Below, piece by piece: positions 52,268-61,594 of a stretch of DNA of 64,000 bases (position 1 is the stretch's first letter; every line of letters starts with the position of its first letter). Source of the stretch: Duffyella gerundensis (lineage in GTDB: Bacteria; Pseudomonadota; Gammaproteobacteria; Enterobacterales; Enterobacteriaceae); NCBI RefSeq assembly GCF_001517405.1, contig NZ_LN907827.1, positions 3,010,915 through 3,074,914 of the forward strand, read 5' to 3'. Under the pieces are notes generated by a model that worked only from the letters and a program-made list of their open reading frames with translations, did not search any database and was not told where the DNA came from. A program made the position numbers and the translations under genes.

Positions 52268-52954
52268 ATGACTCCCCTTTTACTGCCCGCAGGACCACCT
52301 GAAAGTGAAGCCGAACTGCTGACGCGTGCACGGCTGTTGGCTGGTTTGACTCTGAGCGAGGTGGCCGAACAGGTCGGCATAGTGCAACCGCGCGATCTGA
52401 AAAGAGATAAAGGCTGGGTTGGTATGCTGCTGGAAACCGCGCTGGGCGCCAGTGCCGGCAGCAAACCGGAGCAAGATTTTGCCCATCTCGGCGTTGAGTT
52501 GAAAACCATTCCGATCGACAGCCAGGGAAAGCCGCTGGAGACCACCTTTGTCTGCGTCGCGCCGCTGACCGGCAACAGCGGGCTGACATGGCAGCGCAGC
52601 CACCTACGGCATAAACTGTCGCGCGTGCTGTGGATTCCGGTTGAGGGCGAACGCACTCTTCCACTGGCGACGCGGCGCATCGGTTCTCCTTTGCTGTGGA
52701 GCCCGAACGCCGAAGAAGAAGCTGAGCTGCGCCGTGACTGGGAAGAGCTGATGGACATGATCGTATTGGGCGAGGTAGAGCAAATCACCGCGCGCCATGG
52801 TGAAGTCTTACAAATCAGGCCAAAAGCGGCCAACAGCCGTGCCCTTACTGCCGGCACAGGTAAAGATGGCCAGCCAATCATGACGTTACCGCGCGGATTT
52901 TATCTTAAGAAGCGTTTTACCGCTGCGCTGCTGGCGCGCCACTTTCTGCTTTAA
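52268..52954 (+). CDS. mutH: MutH, methyl-directed mismatch repair endonuclease
   Basis: Nicks the unmethylated strand at hemimethylated GATC when activated by MutS-MutL. The 228-residue protein keeps the active-site elements of the type II endonuclease fold: [15 protein letters not shown] (Asp, Glu, Lys) and the DNA-reading segments [21 protein letters not shown] and [11 protein letters not shown]. The ATG at 52268 has AGG 7 nt upstream; a TTG two codons earlier is open. ygdQ, next to mutH in E. coli, is missing here. Confidence 0.96.
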   Translation: MTPLLLPAGPPESEAELLTRARLLAGLTLSEVAEQVGIVQPRDLKRDKGWVGMLLETALGASAGSKPEQDFAHLGVELKTIPIDSQGKPLETTFVCVAPLTGNSGLTWQRSHLRHKLSRVLWIPVEGERTLPLATRRIGSPLLWSPNAEEEAELRRDWEELMDMIVLGEVEQITARHGEVLQIRPKAANSRALTAGTGKDGQPIMTLPRGFYLKKRFTAALLARHFLL

Positions 52955-53132
52955 AGTTGGTTAACCTGCTGATTTTCCTCTCTCCTGACGCCAAACTGTG
53001 CTGTGCTGGCAGCGTTGACATTGTCAAGAACAACCCATGCTTAGCGCCTATTTTAAGAATGGTGCGATTAAACTGCGCGCGCAAATGGATTATTACTACA
53101 CTGTTGAGAGTATCAGTGAGGGAGAATCAGGA

Positions 53133-53348
53133 ATGAGGTGGATGTCTGGCGTCGTATTAGCGACGGTAACGTGTTTGTTAGGTGGTTGTAGTAGCGATTA
53201 TGTGATGGCAACCAGGGATGGGAAAATGATCATGACCGACGGCAAGCCGGAAATTGATAAAGAGACCGGGCTGGTGAAATATACCGATCAGTCAGGTCAT
53301 GAAATGCAGATCAATAGTGATGAAGTCTCAACCATTATTGAACGCTAA
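53133..53348 (+). CDS. ygdR: YgdR, YgdI/YgdR family lipoprotein
   Basis: A 71-residue lipoprotein with signal [19 protein letters not shown] (lipidated Cys19) followed by [36 protein letters not shown]. It has the same small SH3-like fold as YgdI at 25292-25516. The start is the ATG behind GGGAGAATCAGG; the open frame begins 32 codons earlier without a signal-like sequence. Function unknown. Confidence 0.93.
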   Translation: MRWMSGVVLATVTCLLGGCSSDYVMATRDGKMIMTDGKPEIDKETGLVKYTDQSGHEMQINSDEVSTIIER

Positions 53349-53362
53349 GTTCCTCATTCATC

Positions 53363-53391
53363 GCCTGTTATACCTTTCAGCTATAGCAGGC
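53363..53391 (+). terminator. Hairpin after ygdR
   Basis: GCCTGTTATA pairs with TATAGCAGGC (one G-T pair) around a 9-nt loop, 14 nt after the ygdR stop. Only a short T-run (ATTT) follows, so termination strength is uncertain. Confidence 0.5.
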
Positions 53392-53500
53392 GCATTTCCC
53401 GATAAATCCCCCCTTCCCCCACTGCGATGACGCGGTTATAGTCAAAAAAGCCCCGATCAGCACTGCGTTATCTATTACATAAAGAAAAAGGAAGCCGGCA

Positions 53501-54541
53501 ATGCAATATCACCGTATCCCCCACAGCTCGCTGGAGATCAGCCAGCTGGGATTAGGCACCATGACGTTTGGTGAGCAGAACAGCGAAGCCGACGCCCACG
53601 CACAACTCGATTTAGCCCTGCGCAGCGGGATCAACCTGATCGACACCGCAGAAATGTATCCTGTGCCACCGCGTCCTGAGACCCAGGGCCTGACGGAAAA
53701 GTACATTGGCAGCTGGATTAAAGCGCGCGGCAACCGCGACAAAATTGTGCTGGCCAGTAAAGTGGCCGGTCCATCACGCGGTAACGATGCCGGAATTCGC
53801 CCTAATCAGGCTCTGGATCGTAAAAACATTCGCGAAGCCCTTGATGCCAGCCTGAAGCGGCTCAATACCGATTATCTCGATCTTTATCAGCTGCACTGGC
53901 CACAGCGGCAGACTAACTGTTTCGGCAAGCTCGGCTATGAATATGTCGACGGCGCCGTGCCGGTGACGCTGCTGGAAACGCTGGAAGCGCTAGCTGAACA
54001 GGTGCGCGCCGGTAAGATTCGTTACGTCGGCGTGTCCAATGAAACGCCATGGGGCGTGATGCGTTATCTGCAGCTGGCCGAAAAACATGAGCTGCCACGC
54101 ATCGTATCGATTCAAAACCCCTATAGCCTGCTCAACCGCAGTTTTGAAGTTGGCCTGGCGGAAATCAGCCAGCATGAAGGCGTGGAGCTGCTGGCCTACT
54201 CCTGTCTGGCCTTCGGCACGCTGAGTGGCAAGTACCTGAATGGTGCTAAGCCAGCCGGTGCCCGTAACACGCTGTTCAGCCGTTTTACCCGCTACAGCGG
54301 CGATCAGTCACAGCAGGCGATTGCCGCCTACGTCGACGTGGCCCAGCGTTTTGGTCTCGATCCGTCGCAGATGGCGCTGGCCTACGTGCGGCAGCAGCCG
54401 TTTGTTGCCAGCACCCTGTTGGGTGCCACTACGCTTGAGCAGCTGCAGTTGAATATTGACAGCTTTAACCTGACGCTGAGTGAAGAGGTGCTGCTGGAGC
54501 TGGAAGCGGTGCACCGCCGGTATACTTACCCGGCACCATAA
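53501..54541 (+). CDS. tas: Tas, NADP(H)-dependent aldo-keto reductase
   Basis: A 346-residue aldo-keto reductase; in E. coli its overexpression complements a tyrosine auxotroph, but the natural substrate is not known. The (alpha/beta)8 barrel shows the catalytic pattern: INLIDTAEMYPVPPRPETQG (Asp, Tyr), VLASKVAG (Lys) and LYQLHWPQR (His). The cofactor region near the C-terminus is ASTLLGATTLEQLQLN. A repeat element begins about 50 bp after its stop. Confidence 0.94.
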   Translation: MQYHRIPHSSLEISQLGLGTMTFGEQNSEADAHAQLDLALRSGINLIDTAEMYPVPPRPETQGLTEKYIGSWIKARGNRDKIVLASKVAGPSRGNDAGIRPNQALDRKNIREALDASLKRLNTDYLDLYQLHWPQRQTNCFGKLGYEYVDGAVPVTLLETLEALAEQVRAGKIRYVGVSNETPWGVMRYLQLAEKHELPRIVSIQNPYSLLNRSFEVGLAEISQHEGVELLAYSCLAFGTLSGKYLNGAKPAGARNTLFSRFTRYSGDQSQQAIAAYVDVAQRFGLDPSQMALAYVRQQPFVASTLLGATTLEQLQLNIDSFNLTLSEEVLLELEAVHRRYTYPAP

Positions 54542-54590
54542 ACAGAGGCCAGGGGATAGCCTTGCCGGCGGGCTTTTTTGCCTTGCAGGC

Positions 54591-54910
54591 GGGCTTTTAG
54601 GGTCAGTGTCTTAAGGTCAATGTCTTAAGGTCAATGTCTTTAAGGTCAACGTCCATTTCGTTCTGCCCTTCGGGCCGCCCGAGCAGGGGCGGCATGCGCC
54701 CCGCCCCTGCACCCCGGCTATCCGGCAAACACAACCGCCCGCCAAAAGCGGGTTCCCTCAGCAAAACCCTTTTCCTCACGGACCGGACGCGATTCGCTCC
54801 CAGCTCAACGCGCCCTCTCGCCGCATCCCTGCGGCTCGCCCTGGAAAACGCTTTTGCCTCGGCGTTTGTGATGCCTCCTCAAAGTCAAAACCCAGGTCAA
54901 AACCTAAAAA
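54591..54910 (-). repeat. Structured ~300-bp repeat, copy A
   Basis: Minus-strand copy. In element order it has GAGGAGGCATCAC, inner-helix arm 1 (54843-54857), a GCCGC/GCGGC hairpin, arm 2 (54761-54775), a CCCGC/GCGGG hairpin, the CCGGATAGCCGG box, a GC stem (54685-54692 with 54701-54708), a GCCC/GGGC hairpin, the invariant GAACGAAAT, and four 14-bp TTGACCTTAAGACA units. A 95-codon plus-strand frame crosses it but has no counterpart in the other copies. Its right end faces the tas stop codon. Confidence 0.85.
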
Positions 54911-55125
54911 ACAAAGAATAAAAACACGTCAAAAGTACTTTAAAAACACTTCAAGAACGTTTCAAAGGCACTTCAAAATTAAAGGTGCGGCTGCACTTTG
55001 CTGCCGCATTATTTAGATGTCATTTTATCCAGCATTCAACACAAAGCTCGGACCTAAGTTATCAATTATTAAGGTTAAAAATTAAGTTACGCATTAAAGA
55101 GTCAGCTTCCTTGCTGGTTGGTCAG

Positions 55126-55165
<40 letters not shown>

Positions 55166-55211
55166 TATATGATTTTATTTTTAAGTTTTATTTTAAATTC
55201 TTGTCTTAGTC

Positions 55212-55527
55212 TTTTAGGTTTTGACTTGGGGGTTGACCTTGAGGAGGCATCACCACCGCTGAGGAGGTGAACATTTTAGGATGTCCCGCCATGGATGGCG
55301 GGACAAGGGAGCGCTGAGCGGGGAGCGAATCGCGAGCGGTCCGTGAAGAAATGTGAGCCGACGAGGGTACCCGCTTTAGCGGGCGGTTGTGTTTGCCGGA
55401 TAGCCGGGGTGCAGGGCCGGGGCGACTGCCGGCCCTGCTCGGGCTGCCTTCAGGCAGAACGAAATCGCTTTTGACCTTAAGTCATTGACTTTAAGCCTTT
55501 GACCTTAAGACATTGACCTTAAAGGCC
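55212..55527 (+). repeat. Structured ~300-bp repeat, copy B
   Basis: Plus-strand copy sharing both ends and the right half with copies A and C, but with a different inner module: arms at 55266-55276 and 55349-55359 and a GTCCCGCC/GGCGGGAC hairpin in between. The GC stem is 55413-55420 with 55429-55436, and the next hairpin CTGCC-TTCA-GGCAG. It ends with GAACGAAAT and four 14-bp units. Its right end faces the lplT stop codon. Confidence 0.85.
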
Positions 55528-55541
55528 GCCCGACCTCGGGC
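55528..55541 (-). terminator. Terminator-like stem behind lplT
   Basis: GCCCGA pairs with TCGGGC around CC; on the minus strand it is followed by GGCCTTTAA. A second stem GACGGCC/GGCCGTC (55549-55565) overlaps the lplT stop. Repeat copy B starts directly in the CCTTTAA. Confidence 0.5.
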
Positions 55542-55563
55542 AACACCAGACGGCCCTGGGCCG

Positions 55564-56760
55564 TCACACTCGCTTCCGACCACTCACCCATAATATTGTT
55601 ATCGCCACGGCAAACAGCACGCCGAAGCCGACACCGGTGGCAACCGGCGAAGCGCCCAGCTTCACCGCCAGCGAGTAGAGCGCCAGCATAATCAACATGG
55701 CGCTGTTTTCACCGAGGTTCTGCACCGCAATCGCGTTACCCGCGCCAACTGACTGCTTGCCGCGCTCCTGCAACAGCGCATTCAGCGGCACCACGAAAAA
55801 GCCGCCGAGTACGCCAATGACCACCAGCACGCCGTAAGCAGGCAGTAGCTGATGTTGCAAAGAGAACGCGACAACCGCAACGCCAATCAGCACGCCCGCA
55901 GGCATACAGCGCGCCACAGTTTTCAACGTCACCAGTTTGGCCGCGGCCGCGGCGCCAAACACGATGCCAATCGCCACCATGGCGTTAAGCAAGGTTGGCG
56001 TTTTGTTATCGCTGATGCCCAACGCCGCCGGAACCCACAGCACCAGCAGAAAACGCAACGTAACGCCAGCACCCCAGAACAGGCTGGTGCCCAGCAGCGA
56101 GAAACGCGTTTCACCGTTATGCCACAGCACACGGCAGGCGCTGAAAAACTGCTGCGCCATCCGTAGCGGATGCCAGCTTTGCCCAGGCCGGGCGGAACGC
56201 AGTTTCGGGATCAGCAGATTCGCTGCCACCGCAATTGCATACGCCACCACACAGGCGACGATCGCGCCGGTAAGATTCCAGTCGGCCAGGATGCCACCGG
56301 CTACCGAGCCCACCAGGATGGCGGCGATGGTTGAAGCTTCCATCAACCCGTTGGCCTTCACCAGCTTATCGCCGCGGGTGATTTCGCCAAGAATGCCATA
56401 TTTTGCCGGTGAATAAGCCGCCGCACCGATGCCCACCAGGCTGTAGCCGAGAAATGGATTGGCGCCAAACACCATCGCCAGCGTACCCAGCAGTTTTAAC
56501 CCGTTGGCGAACATCATCACGCGCCCTTTAGCAAAACTGTCGGCTAACTGGCCGACAAAAGGCGCGAAAATAATGTAGGTGGCGACGAAAACCATCTGCA
56601 ACACCGGCTGGCTCCAGTCGGGATAGAGCTGATTTTTCAGCACCGCCAGCGTGGCAAACAGCAGTGCATTGTCACCAAAGGCCGAGAAAAACTGCGCGAC
56701 GATCACCGCCAGCATGCCGCGTGACAACAGCGGTGAATCGGGTTGCGTAACAGAACTCAT
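55564..56760 (-). CDS. lplT: LplT, lysophospholipid transporter
   Basis: Inner-membrane MFS protein that flips 2-acyl-lysophospholipids from the outer to the inner leaflet so that Aas can re-acylate them. The 398-residue protein has about 12 hydrophobic segments and family segments [35 protein letters not shown] and [28 protein letters not shown]. Its start overlaps the aas stop by 4 nt, so the two genes form one operon. Confidence 0.96.
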   Translation of the reverse strand: MSSVTQPDSPLLSRGMLAVIVAQFFSAFGDNALLFATLAVLKNQLYPDWSQPVLQMVFVATYIIFAPFVGQLADSFAKGRVMMFANGLKLLGTLAMVFGANPFLGYSLVGIGAAAYSPAKYGILGEITRGDKLVKANGLMEASTIAAILVGSVAGGILADWNLTGAIVACVVAYAIAVAANLLIPKLRSARPGQSWHPLRMAQQFFSACRVLWHNGETRFSLLGTSLFWGAGVTLRFLLVLWVPAALGISDNKTPTLLNAMVAIGIVFGAAAAAKLVTLKTVARCMPAGVLIGVAVVAFSLQHQLLPAYGVLVVIGVLGGFFVVPLNALLQERGKQSVGAGNAIAVQNLGENSAMLIMLALYSLAVKLGASPVATGVGFGVLFAVAITILWVSGRKRV

Positions 56761-58916
56761 GCCGGATCCGCCTCTTGTTCTTCAGCCATTTTTTTCAGCG
56801 CCACAAAGTCCGGCTTGCCGCTGCCGAGCATCGGTAACTGCTTCAGATAACGAATATCGCGCGGCACCGCCAGCTCACTGTTGCCCAGCTCACGCGCCGC
56901 TTGTTGCAGCTGACTACGTTGCAAAGCTTCATCGGTCGTGAACAACACCAGCGCTTCACCGCGGCTGCCGTCTGGTTTAATCGAGGCCGCATGCTGTTTC
57001 TCTGGCGACGCCTTCAGCGCCAGCTGCTCCACGCTTTCCAGCGATACCATCTCGCCAGCCAGTTTGGCAAAGCGCTTCATCCGGCCCTGAATCTGGCAAA
57101 AGCCGCCTTCATCAAAGCTGACAATATCGCCGGTGTCATACCAGCCTGCTTCCATCTCGCCTTCACCATTATCCGCCACCGGTGCTTCCAGCACGCCCGG
57201 ATTCTCCACGCGCAGATAGCCTTTCATGATGTTCGGCCCGCGCAGCTGTAACTTACCGCCCTGCTCAATGCCTGGCACCGAAATCAGCCGCGAATCCATC
57301 GCTGGCAGAATACGGCCAACGCTGTGCACTTTAGCCGCCATCGGTACGTTGATCGCCACCACCGGCGCGCATTCTGTTACGCCATAGCCTTCGAGAATGC
57401 GGATGCCAAAACGATCCTGCCACAGCTGTCGTGTGCCTTCCTGCAGCTTCTCCGCACCCGCCACCACGTAGCGCAAGCGGGCAAAATCGTAAGGATTGGC
57501 AAAGCGCGCATAGTTGCCAAGAAAGGTCGAGGTACCGAATAGCACGGTGCAGTTACGGTCGTAAACCAGCTCAGGAATGATGCGATAGTGCAGCGGGCTG
57601 GGATAAAGAAAGGTTTGTGCACCGGTCATCAGCGGCGTAAACAGCCCCACGGTCAGACCAAAGGCGTGGAACAGCGGCAGCGACGCCATAAAACGATCGC
57701 GCGGCGTGAAATCGGCCACGGTACGAATCTGCTCCACGTTAGCCAGCAGGCTTTTATGCGAATGTACCACCCCTTTCGGATTACCTTCGGAGCCGGAAGT
57801 AAACAGCACCATCGCGGCATCTTCCGGTTGCTGCGCCACGGTGGCACGGCGCGGCATCAGCAGATGCAGCAGGATCCATAGTTTATCCTGACGGGTAATG
57901 GTCTCTTTCAGATCTTCGAGATAAACCCACTGTACGTCGCTGAGCGCCTCCGGCAGATGCTGTAATTTGCCTTTTTCCAGGAACTGGCGTGAGGTAAAGA
58001 CCGTTTTGATCTCTGCTGCCGTTAGCGCCACGCGCAGGCCGTTAACGCCCGCGGTGTAGTTGAGCATGGCCGGGATGCGTCCGCGCAGTGAAGCGCCAAA
58101 AATGGCCGCGGCGGTAACCGTGGTGTTCGGCAGCAGCAGGCCAACGTATTCGCCCGGCGCGCTGTAGCGCTCCAGAATGCGGCCAACGCCCAGCGATTTT
58201 TTCAGCAGCGACGTATAGCTGTCGGGTTTGAAATTGATATCTTCAATACAGGGTTTAAACCAGCCGTAGCGATCGCGCGCGCTAAGCAGCGCTTCGTATA
58301 GCGTTTCCCGTGGCCGCACTGCCATGCGTGCTTCCATCATCACATGATGCAGATGTTCACCGGCTAACAGACGACGCTGCCGCGCGGTGGCGGCTTCCGG
58401 CATCGGAATGGTGGTGGACGGCAACAGCGTCAGCGTAATGCGGGGAAACAGCCGCCGCTTAAAGGTGCCGCCCAGGCGACCAAAAGGCGTAAACTCCGCC
58501 CCTTCAATGCGCATTGGCACCACGCTGGCCTGCGATTTCGCCGCCACAAAACCGGCACCGCTATAGATTTTCATCAGCGAACCAGTGACGCTAATCCGCC
58601 CTTCCGGAAAGATCACCACCGGCTGACCGGTACGCAACGTTTTGATCAGGCGTTTAATCGACAGCGGATTGGTGGGATCCAGCGGCACAAAATCGATCAC
58701 CGGCTTCAGCAGGCGCATAAACCATTTGTCGCCAATCGACGAGTAGACGGCAAATACCGGCTTGATCGGCAGGAACAGCGCCAGCAGCATGCCATCCAGG
58801 AAGGAGACATGGTTTGGCGTAATCAGCACTCGTTCTTTATGCAGCGCCGAGAGATCGCCCCGTAGCTCAACCCGCCACAGCAAACGAAAGATAAATCGAA
58901 ACAGACTAAACAGCAT
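56757..58916 (-). CDS. aas: Aas, 2-acylglycerophosphoethanolamine acyltransferase / acyl-ACP synthetase
   Basis: Bifunctional inner-membrane enzyme that re-acylates lysophosphatidylethanolamine with ACP-bound fatty acid. The 719-residue protein has an N-terminal PlsC-type acyltransferase (about 1-190) with NHVSFLDGM (HX4D) and [10 protein letters not shown], and a C-terminal AMP-dependent acyl-ACP synthetase with [45 protein letters not shown] and the terminal LGSGKPDF lysine. In E. coli omrA, omrB and galR follow upstream; here other genes intervene. Confidence 0.97.
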   Translation of the reverse strand: MLFSLFRFIFRLLWRVELRGDLSALHKERVLITPNHVSFLDGMLLALFLPIKPVFAVYSSIGDKWFMRLLKPVIDFVPLDPTNPLSIKRLIKTLRTGQPVVIFPEGRISVTGSLMKIYSGAGFVAAKSQASVVPMRIEGAEFTPFGRLGGTFKRRLFPRITLTLLPSTTIPMPEAATARQRRLLAGEHLHHVMMEARMAVRPRETLYEALLSARDRYGWFKPCIEDINFKPDSYTSLLKKSLGVGRILERYSAPGEYVGLLLPNTTVTAAAIFGASLRGRIPAMLNYTAGVNGLRVALTAAEIKTVFTSRQFLEKGKLQHLPEALSDVQWVYLEDLKETITRQDKLWILLHLLMPRRATVAQQPEDAAMVLFTSGSEGNPKGVVHSHKSLLANVEQIRTVADFTPRDRFMASLPLFHAFGLTVGLFTPLMTGAQTFLYPSPLHYRIIPELVYDRNCTVLFGTSTFLGNYARFANPYDFARLRYVVAGAEKLQEGTRQLWQDRFGIRILEGYGVTECAPVVAINVPMAAKVHSVGRILPAMDSRLISVPGIEQGGKLQLRGPNIMKGYLRVENPGVLEAPVADNGEGEMEAGWYDTGDIVSFDEGGFCQIQGRMKRFAKLAGEMVSLESVEQLALKASPEKQHAASIKPDGSRGEALVLFTTDEALQRSQLQQAARELGNSELAVPRDIRYLKQLPMLGSGKPDFVALKKMAEEQEADPA

Positions 58917-59174
58917 GCCAGCTCCTTGAGCATCAGATTCGCATCAGCCATGCAGGATATAGCGTTCACTGGCATTGTTAAAGCTGTACGCACCCCCCGC
59001 TCCGCCCGTTGCCACGCCACCACACGATAATATGCTACCCACCACGTGCACGCGGCATAATGGCCACACGCCGCTGACTCATCATTTCCCAGCGGCCTCC
59101 CGATGCAGCCAGCTATCCCCCATCCATCCGCCCATTTATCCGATCATTCCGTCAGCCTCAATACGCCACACGGC

Positions 59175-59245
59175 CTTCGCCTTCGCCTTCGCCTTTAGAT
59201 TTGGATTTGGATTTGGATTTGGATTTGGATTTGGATTTGGATTTG
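59175..59245. repeat. Tandem hexamers CTTCGC and ATTTGG
   Basis: Three CTTCGC units (59175-59192) and seven perfect ATTTGG units (59199-59240) plus a partial one, immediately left of repeat copy C. Such arrays change length by slippage. Confidence 0.92.
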
Positions 59246-59268
59246 TTTTAAGACTTTGCTTTTAGTCT

Positions 59269-59555
59269 GTTTGTTTTTGACCTGGATTTTGACCTTGAGG
59301 AGGCATCACAAACGCCGAGGCAAAAGCATTTTCCAGGGCGAGCCGCAGGGAAGCGGCGAGAATAAGCGTCGCGCCGGGAGCGCGTCGCGCATGGTCCGTC
59401 GGAAAAGGGTTTTGCTGAGGGTACCCGCTTCAGCGGGCGGTTGTGTTTGCCGGATAGCGCGGGTGCAGGGCCGGGGCGACTGCCGGCCCTGCTCGGGCAG
59501 GCTTTAGCCTGAACGAAATGGACCTTGACCTTAAGACATTGACCCTAAAAGGCCA
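59269..59555 (+). repeat. Structured ~300-bp repeat, copy C
   Basis: Plus-strand copy, close to A in the inner module (arms 59320-59334 and 59401-59415) and to B in the GC stem (59467-59474 with 59483-59490). The small hairpin is CAGGC-TTTA-GCCTG, different from both others but still paired. The invariant GAACGAAAT is at 59511-59519, followed by two 14-bp units. Its right end faces the stop codon of the PBP3 paralogue. Confidence 0.85.
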
Positions 59556-59572
59556 GCCCGCCAGGGCCCCCC

Positions 59573-61288
59573 TCACCCATGCCCATACAACGCATCCGGC
59601 GGAATATTCATATGCTTCAACACCGGCCCAATAATATTGCCAAACACCGGCGCCGCCACCGAACCACCAAAGTGATCGCCTGCGGTAGGATGGTTAATCA
59701 TGATCACCAGCGCCACCTCCGGATGGCTGGCAGGCGCGACGCCAACGGTATAGTTGATATAACCGCCGTCATATTTGCCACTGGCGCCCATTTTCTCTGC
59801 GGTACCGGTTTTGATCGCCAGCCGATAGCCAGGCACCGCCGCACGCACACCGGAGCCGCCGGGCAACGCATCGCTCTCCATCATGTGAATCACATCCTTC
59901 ACCGTTTCCGGGTTGGCCACCTGTTTGCCAATCACCGGCGGCGTAACCTTGGTGATCGACAGCGGACGGTAAACACCATAGGCACCGATAGTGGCGTATT
60001 CGCGGGCGATCTGCAGCGGCGTAACGCGCAGGCCGTAACCAAAGGAGAAGGTCGCGCGCTCGATGTCAGCCCAGCGCTGGCGATGCGCCGGGAAATAGCC
60101 GACGCTTTCACCGGTCAGCCCTAAGCCGGTGGGTTTGCCAAGACCAAACGCCTGATAGGTATTGACCAGCGCTTCGGCAGGCATCGCCAGCGCAATATGC
60201 GATACGCCAATGTCGCTGGATTTTTGCAGAATGCCGGTCATGGTCAGTCGCGGCCAGTGGCCGACGTCGCGGATCAGATGGCCGTTAACACGGTAAGGCG
60301 TGGTATCAATCACCGAATCGGCGCGCACCAGATGGCGCTCCAGCCCTTCCATCACCACCAGCGGTTTCACCGTCGAGCCAGGCTCATAGCTGTCGTTAAT
60401 CGCCGCGTTGCGCATCTGCGCCGGTGAGGCATCGGCATAGTTATTCGGGTTAAAAGAGGGATAAGAGGCCATCCCGAGAATTTCGCCGGTATCGACTTTC
60501 ACCAGCACCGCTGCGCCGGAGTCAGCTTTGTTTAACAGCACGCCATCGCGCAGTTTGCTGTAGAGCGTGTACTGATCGAACTTGTCGATGCTCAGCTGCA
60601 CGGTCGGCGGCTGTTTTGGCGGTTCATAATCGATCATGGCAATAATGTTGCCTTCGCCATCCTGACGGTATTTCTCCACGCCCGGCTCGCCCTGCAGCAG
60701 CTTATCGTAACCGTGCTCCAGCCCGTTCAGCCCTTTATTATCGGCACCGACCACGCCAAGCAGCGGCGCGGCGGCTTCGCTCATCGGATAAAAGCGGCTG
60801 TCATTGTAAACGCTGCTGATGCCTTTCAAATGCAGCTTGCTGATGTCCTTGGCGATACCCAGCTCGATTTTGCGGCCAAGATAGAGAAAGCGCTTGCGCG
60901 GATTGGCCTGAATTTGCGCGGCGATCGCCTCAGGTCGTTCATTCAGCGCGTTGGCGAGATATTGCCACTTGGCGTTGGTGAAATCGGGATGTGCCTCGAG
61001 CACGCGCTGTGGATCGGCGATGATATCGCGTGCCGGAACGCTCAGCGCCAGCGCCTCGCCGTTACGGTCCAGTAACGTGCCGCGATTGGTGGGCAACGTC
61101 ACGGTACGCAGCGAGCGCTGATCCGCTTCGTGTTCCAGCATCGGATGGTTGATCAGCTGGAGATCGCCCACGCGTGCCAGCAGCAACACCAGGCAGGTCA
61201 GCACGCCGAGGCAGATCAAGCGAAAACGGAACGGATTAAACGGCGCTTTGATCTGGTCTTTTCCAAGAAATTTTTTTATGCGAGGCAT
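59573..61288 (-). CDS. FtsI/PBP3-like peptidoglycan transpeptidase (paralogue)
   Basis: A 571-residue class B penicillin-binding protein, close to FtsI (PBP3) in length and order: short cytoplasmic tail, one TM helix (about 22-40), the pedestal with the motif region RGTLLDRNGEALALSVP, and the transpeptidase domain. The active-site serine is Ser305 in EPGSTVKP and the third motif is KTGT at 493-496. The second motif is SSD (357-359) where FtsI has SSN. It is not in a dcw cluster, so it is a second, specialised PBP3, comparable in kind to the PBP3 paralogue of Salmonella that divides cells at acid pH. It is probably monocistronic. Confidence 0.88.
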   Translation of the reverse strand: MPRIKKFLGKDQIKAPFNPFRFRLICLGVLTCLVLLLARVGDLQLINHPMLEHEADQRSLRTVTLPTNRGTLLDRNGEALALSVPARDIIADPQRVLEAHPDFTNAKWQYLANALNERPEAIAAQIQANPRKRFLYLGRKIELGIAKDISKLHLKGISSVYNDSRFYPMSEAAAPLLGVVGADNKGLNGLEHGYDKLLQGEPGVEKYRQDGEGNIIAMIDYEPPKQPPTVQLSIDKFDQYTLYSKLRDGVLLNKADSGAAVLVKVDTGEILGMASYPSFNPNNYADASPAQMRNAAINDSYEPGSTVKPLVVMEGLERHLVRADSVIDTTPYRVNGHLIRDVGHWPRLTMTGILQKSSDIGVSHIALAMPAEALVNTYQAFGLGKPTGLGLTGESVGYFPAHRQRWADIERATFSFGYGLRVTPLQIAREYATIGAYGVYRPLSITKVTPPVIGKQVANPETVKDVIHMMESDALPGGSGVRAAVPGYRLAIKTGTAEKMGASGKYDGGYINYTVGVAPASHPEVALVIMINHPTAGDHFGGSVAAPVFGNIIGPVLKHMNIPPDALYGHG

Positions 61289-61434
61289 GTCGATGGCTGC
61301 GGCAGATGAGGTAACTGGCTGGAAGTTATAAAGAATATCACTGCGGGTTTACAGGAAAACTGTGTTTCGATTCGTTAGCATCGAATGAAACGTGCGCGTT
61401 ATCAACGCGTTAGCAGGGCCAGGAAATTTCAGGC

Positions 61435-61509
61435 AAAAAAAACCTGCGCATCTGCGCAGGTCGGTGTAATCAAGAAAACTTTTGATGTTCACCCATCAAT
61501 ACCTCTGGG
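61435..61509 (-). ncRNA. omrB: OmrA/OmrB-type small RNA
   Basis: About 75 nt. The 5' end CCCAGAGGTATTGATGGGTG holds the conserved OmrA/B seed, and the 3' end is the terminator CCTGCGCA-GA-TGCGCAGG with eight T. A -10 box TACATT (61516-61521) precedes the start. OmrA/B are OmpR-activated, Hfq-binding repressors of outer-membrane proteins such as CirA, FecA and OmpT and of curli/flagellar regulators. Only one copy is present; whether it should be called A or B is open, since the terminator resembles OmrB most. Confidence 0.93.
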
Positions 61510-61554
61510 ACTTAAAATGTAGCAACCGATGCCTTGCCCTCGCCATCACATATT

Positions 61555-61581
61555 CGCAACAGTTACCCGCAAAATGTAACC
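61555..61581 (-). promoter_or_regulatory. Possible OmpR site of the Omr sRNA
   Basis: On the minus strand, GGTTACATTTTGCGGGTAAC and the following CTGTTGC resemble the loose OmpR consensus (TTACATTTTG then GTAAC). It lies about 46-72 nt upstream of the sRNA start, a distance used by OmpR activators. The motif is degenerate, so this is tentative. Confidence 0.4.
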
Positions 61582-61594
61582 AGCCATGTGATCC

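Larger units (their letters stand above)
58917..59572. other. 656-bp gap upstream of aas with simple repeats and repeat copy C
   Basis: The part next to aas (58917-59170) should hold the aas promoter; no clear box stands out. Two hexamer arrays follow (59175-59240), then repeat copy C, which ends 18 bp before the stop codon of the PBP3 paralogue. The 96-codon frame rich in FGFGFG is a translation of the hexamer array and is not a gene. Confidence 0.7.

Noticed and set aside
54634..54921. 95-codon frame across repeat copy A
   Set aside because: Copies B and C do not keep the frame, and the sequence changes follow base-pairing rather than codons.
58975..59265. 96-codon frame with FAFAF and FGFGFG runs
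   Set aside because: It is a translation of the hexamer arrays and of the aas upstream region; there is no ribosome site and no likely domain.
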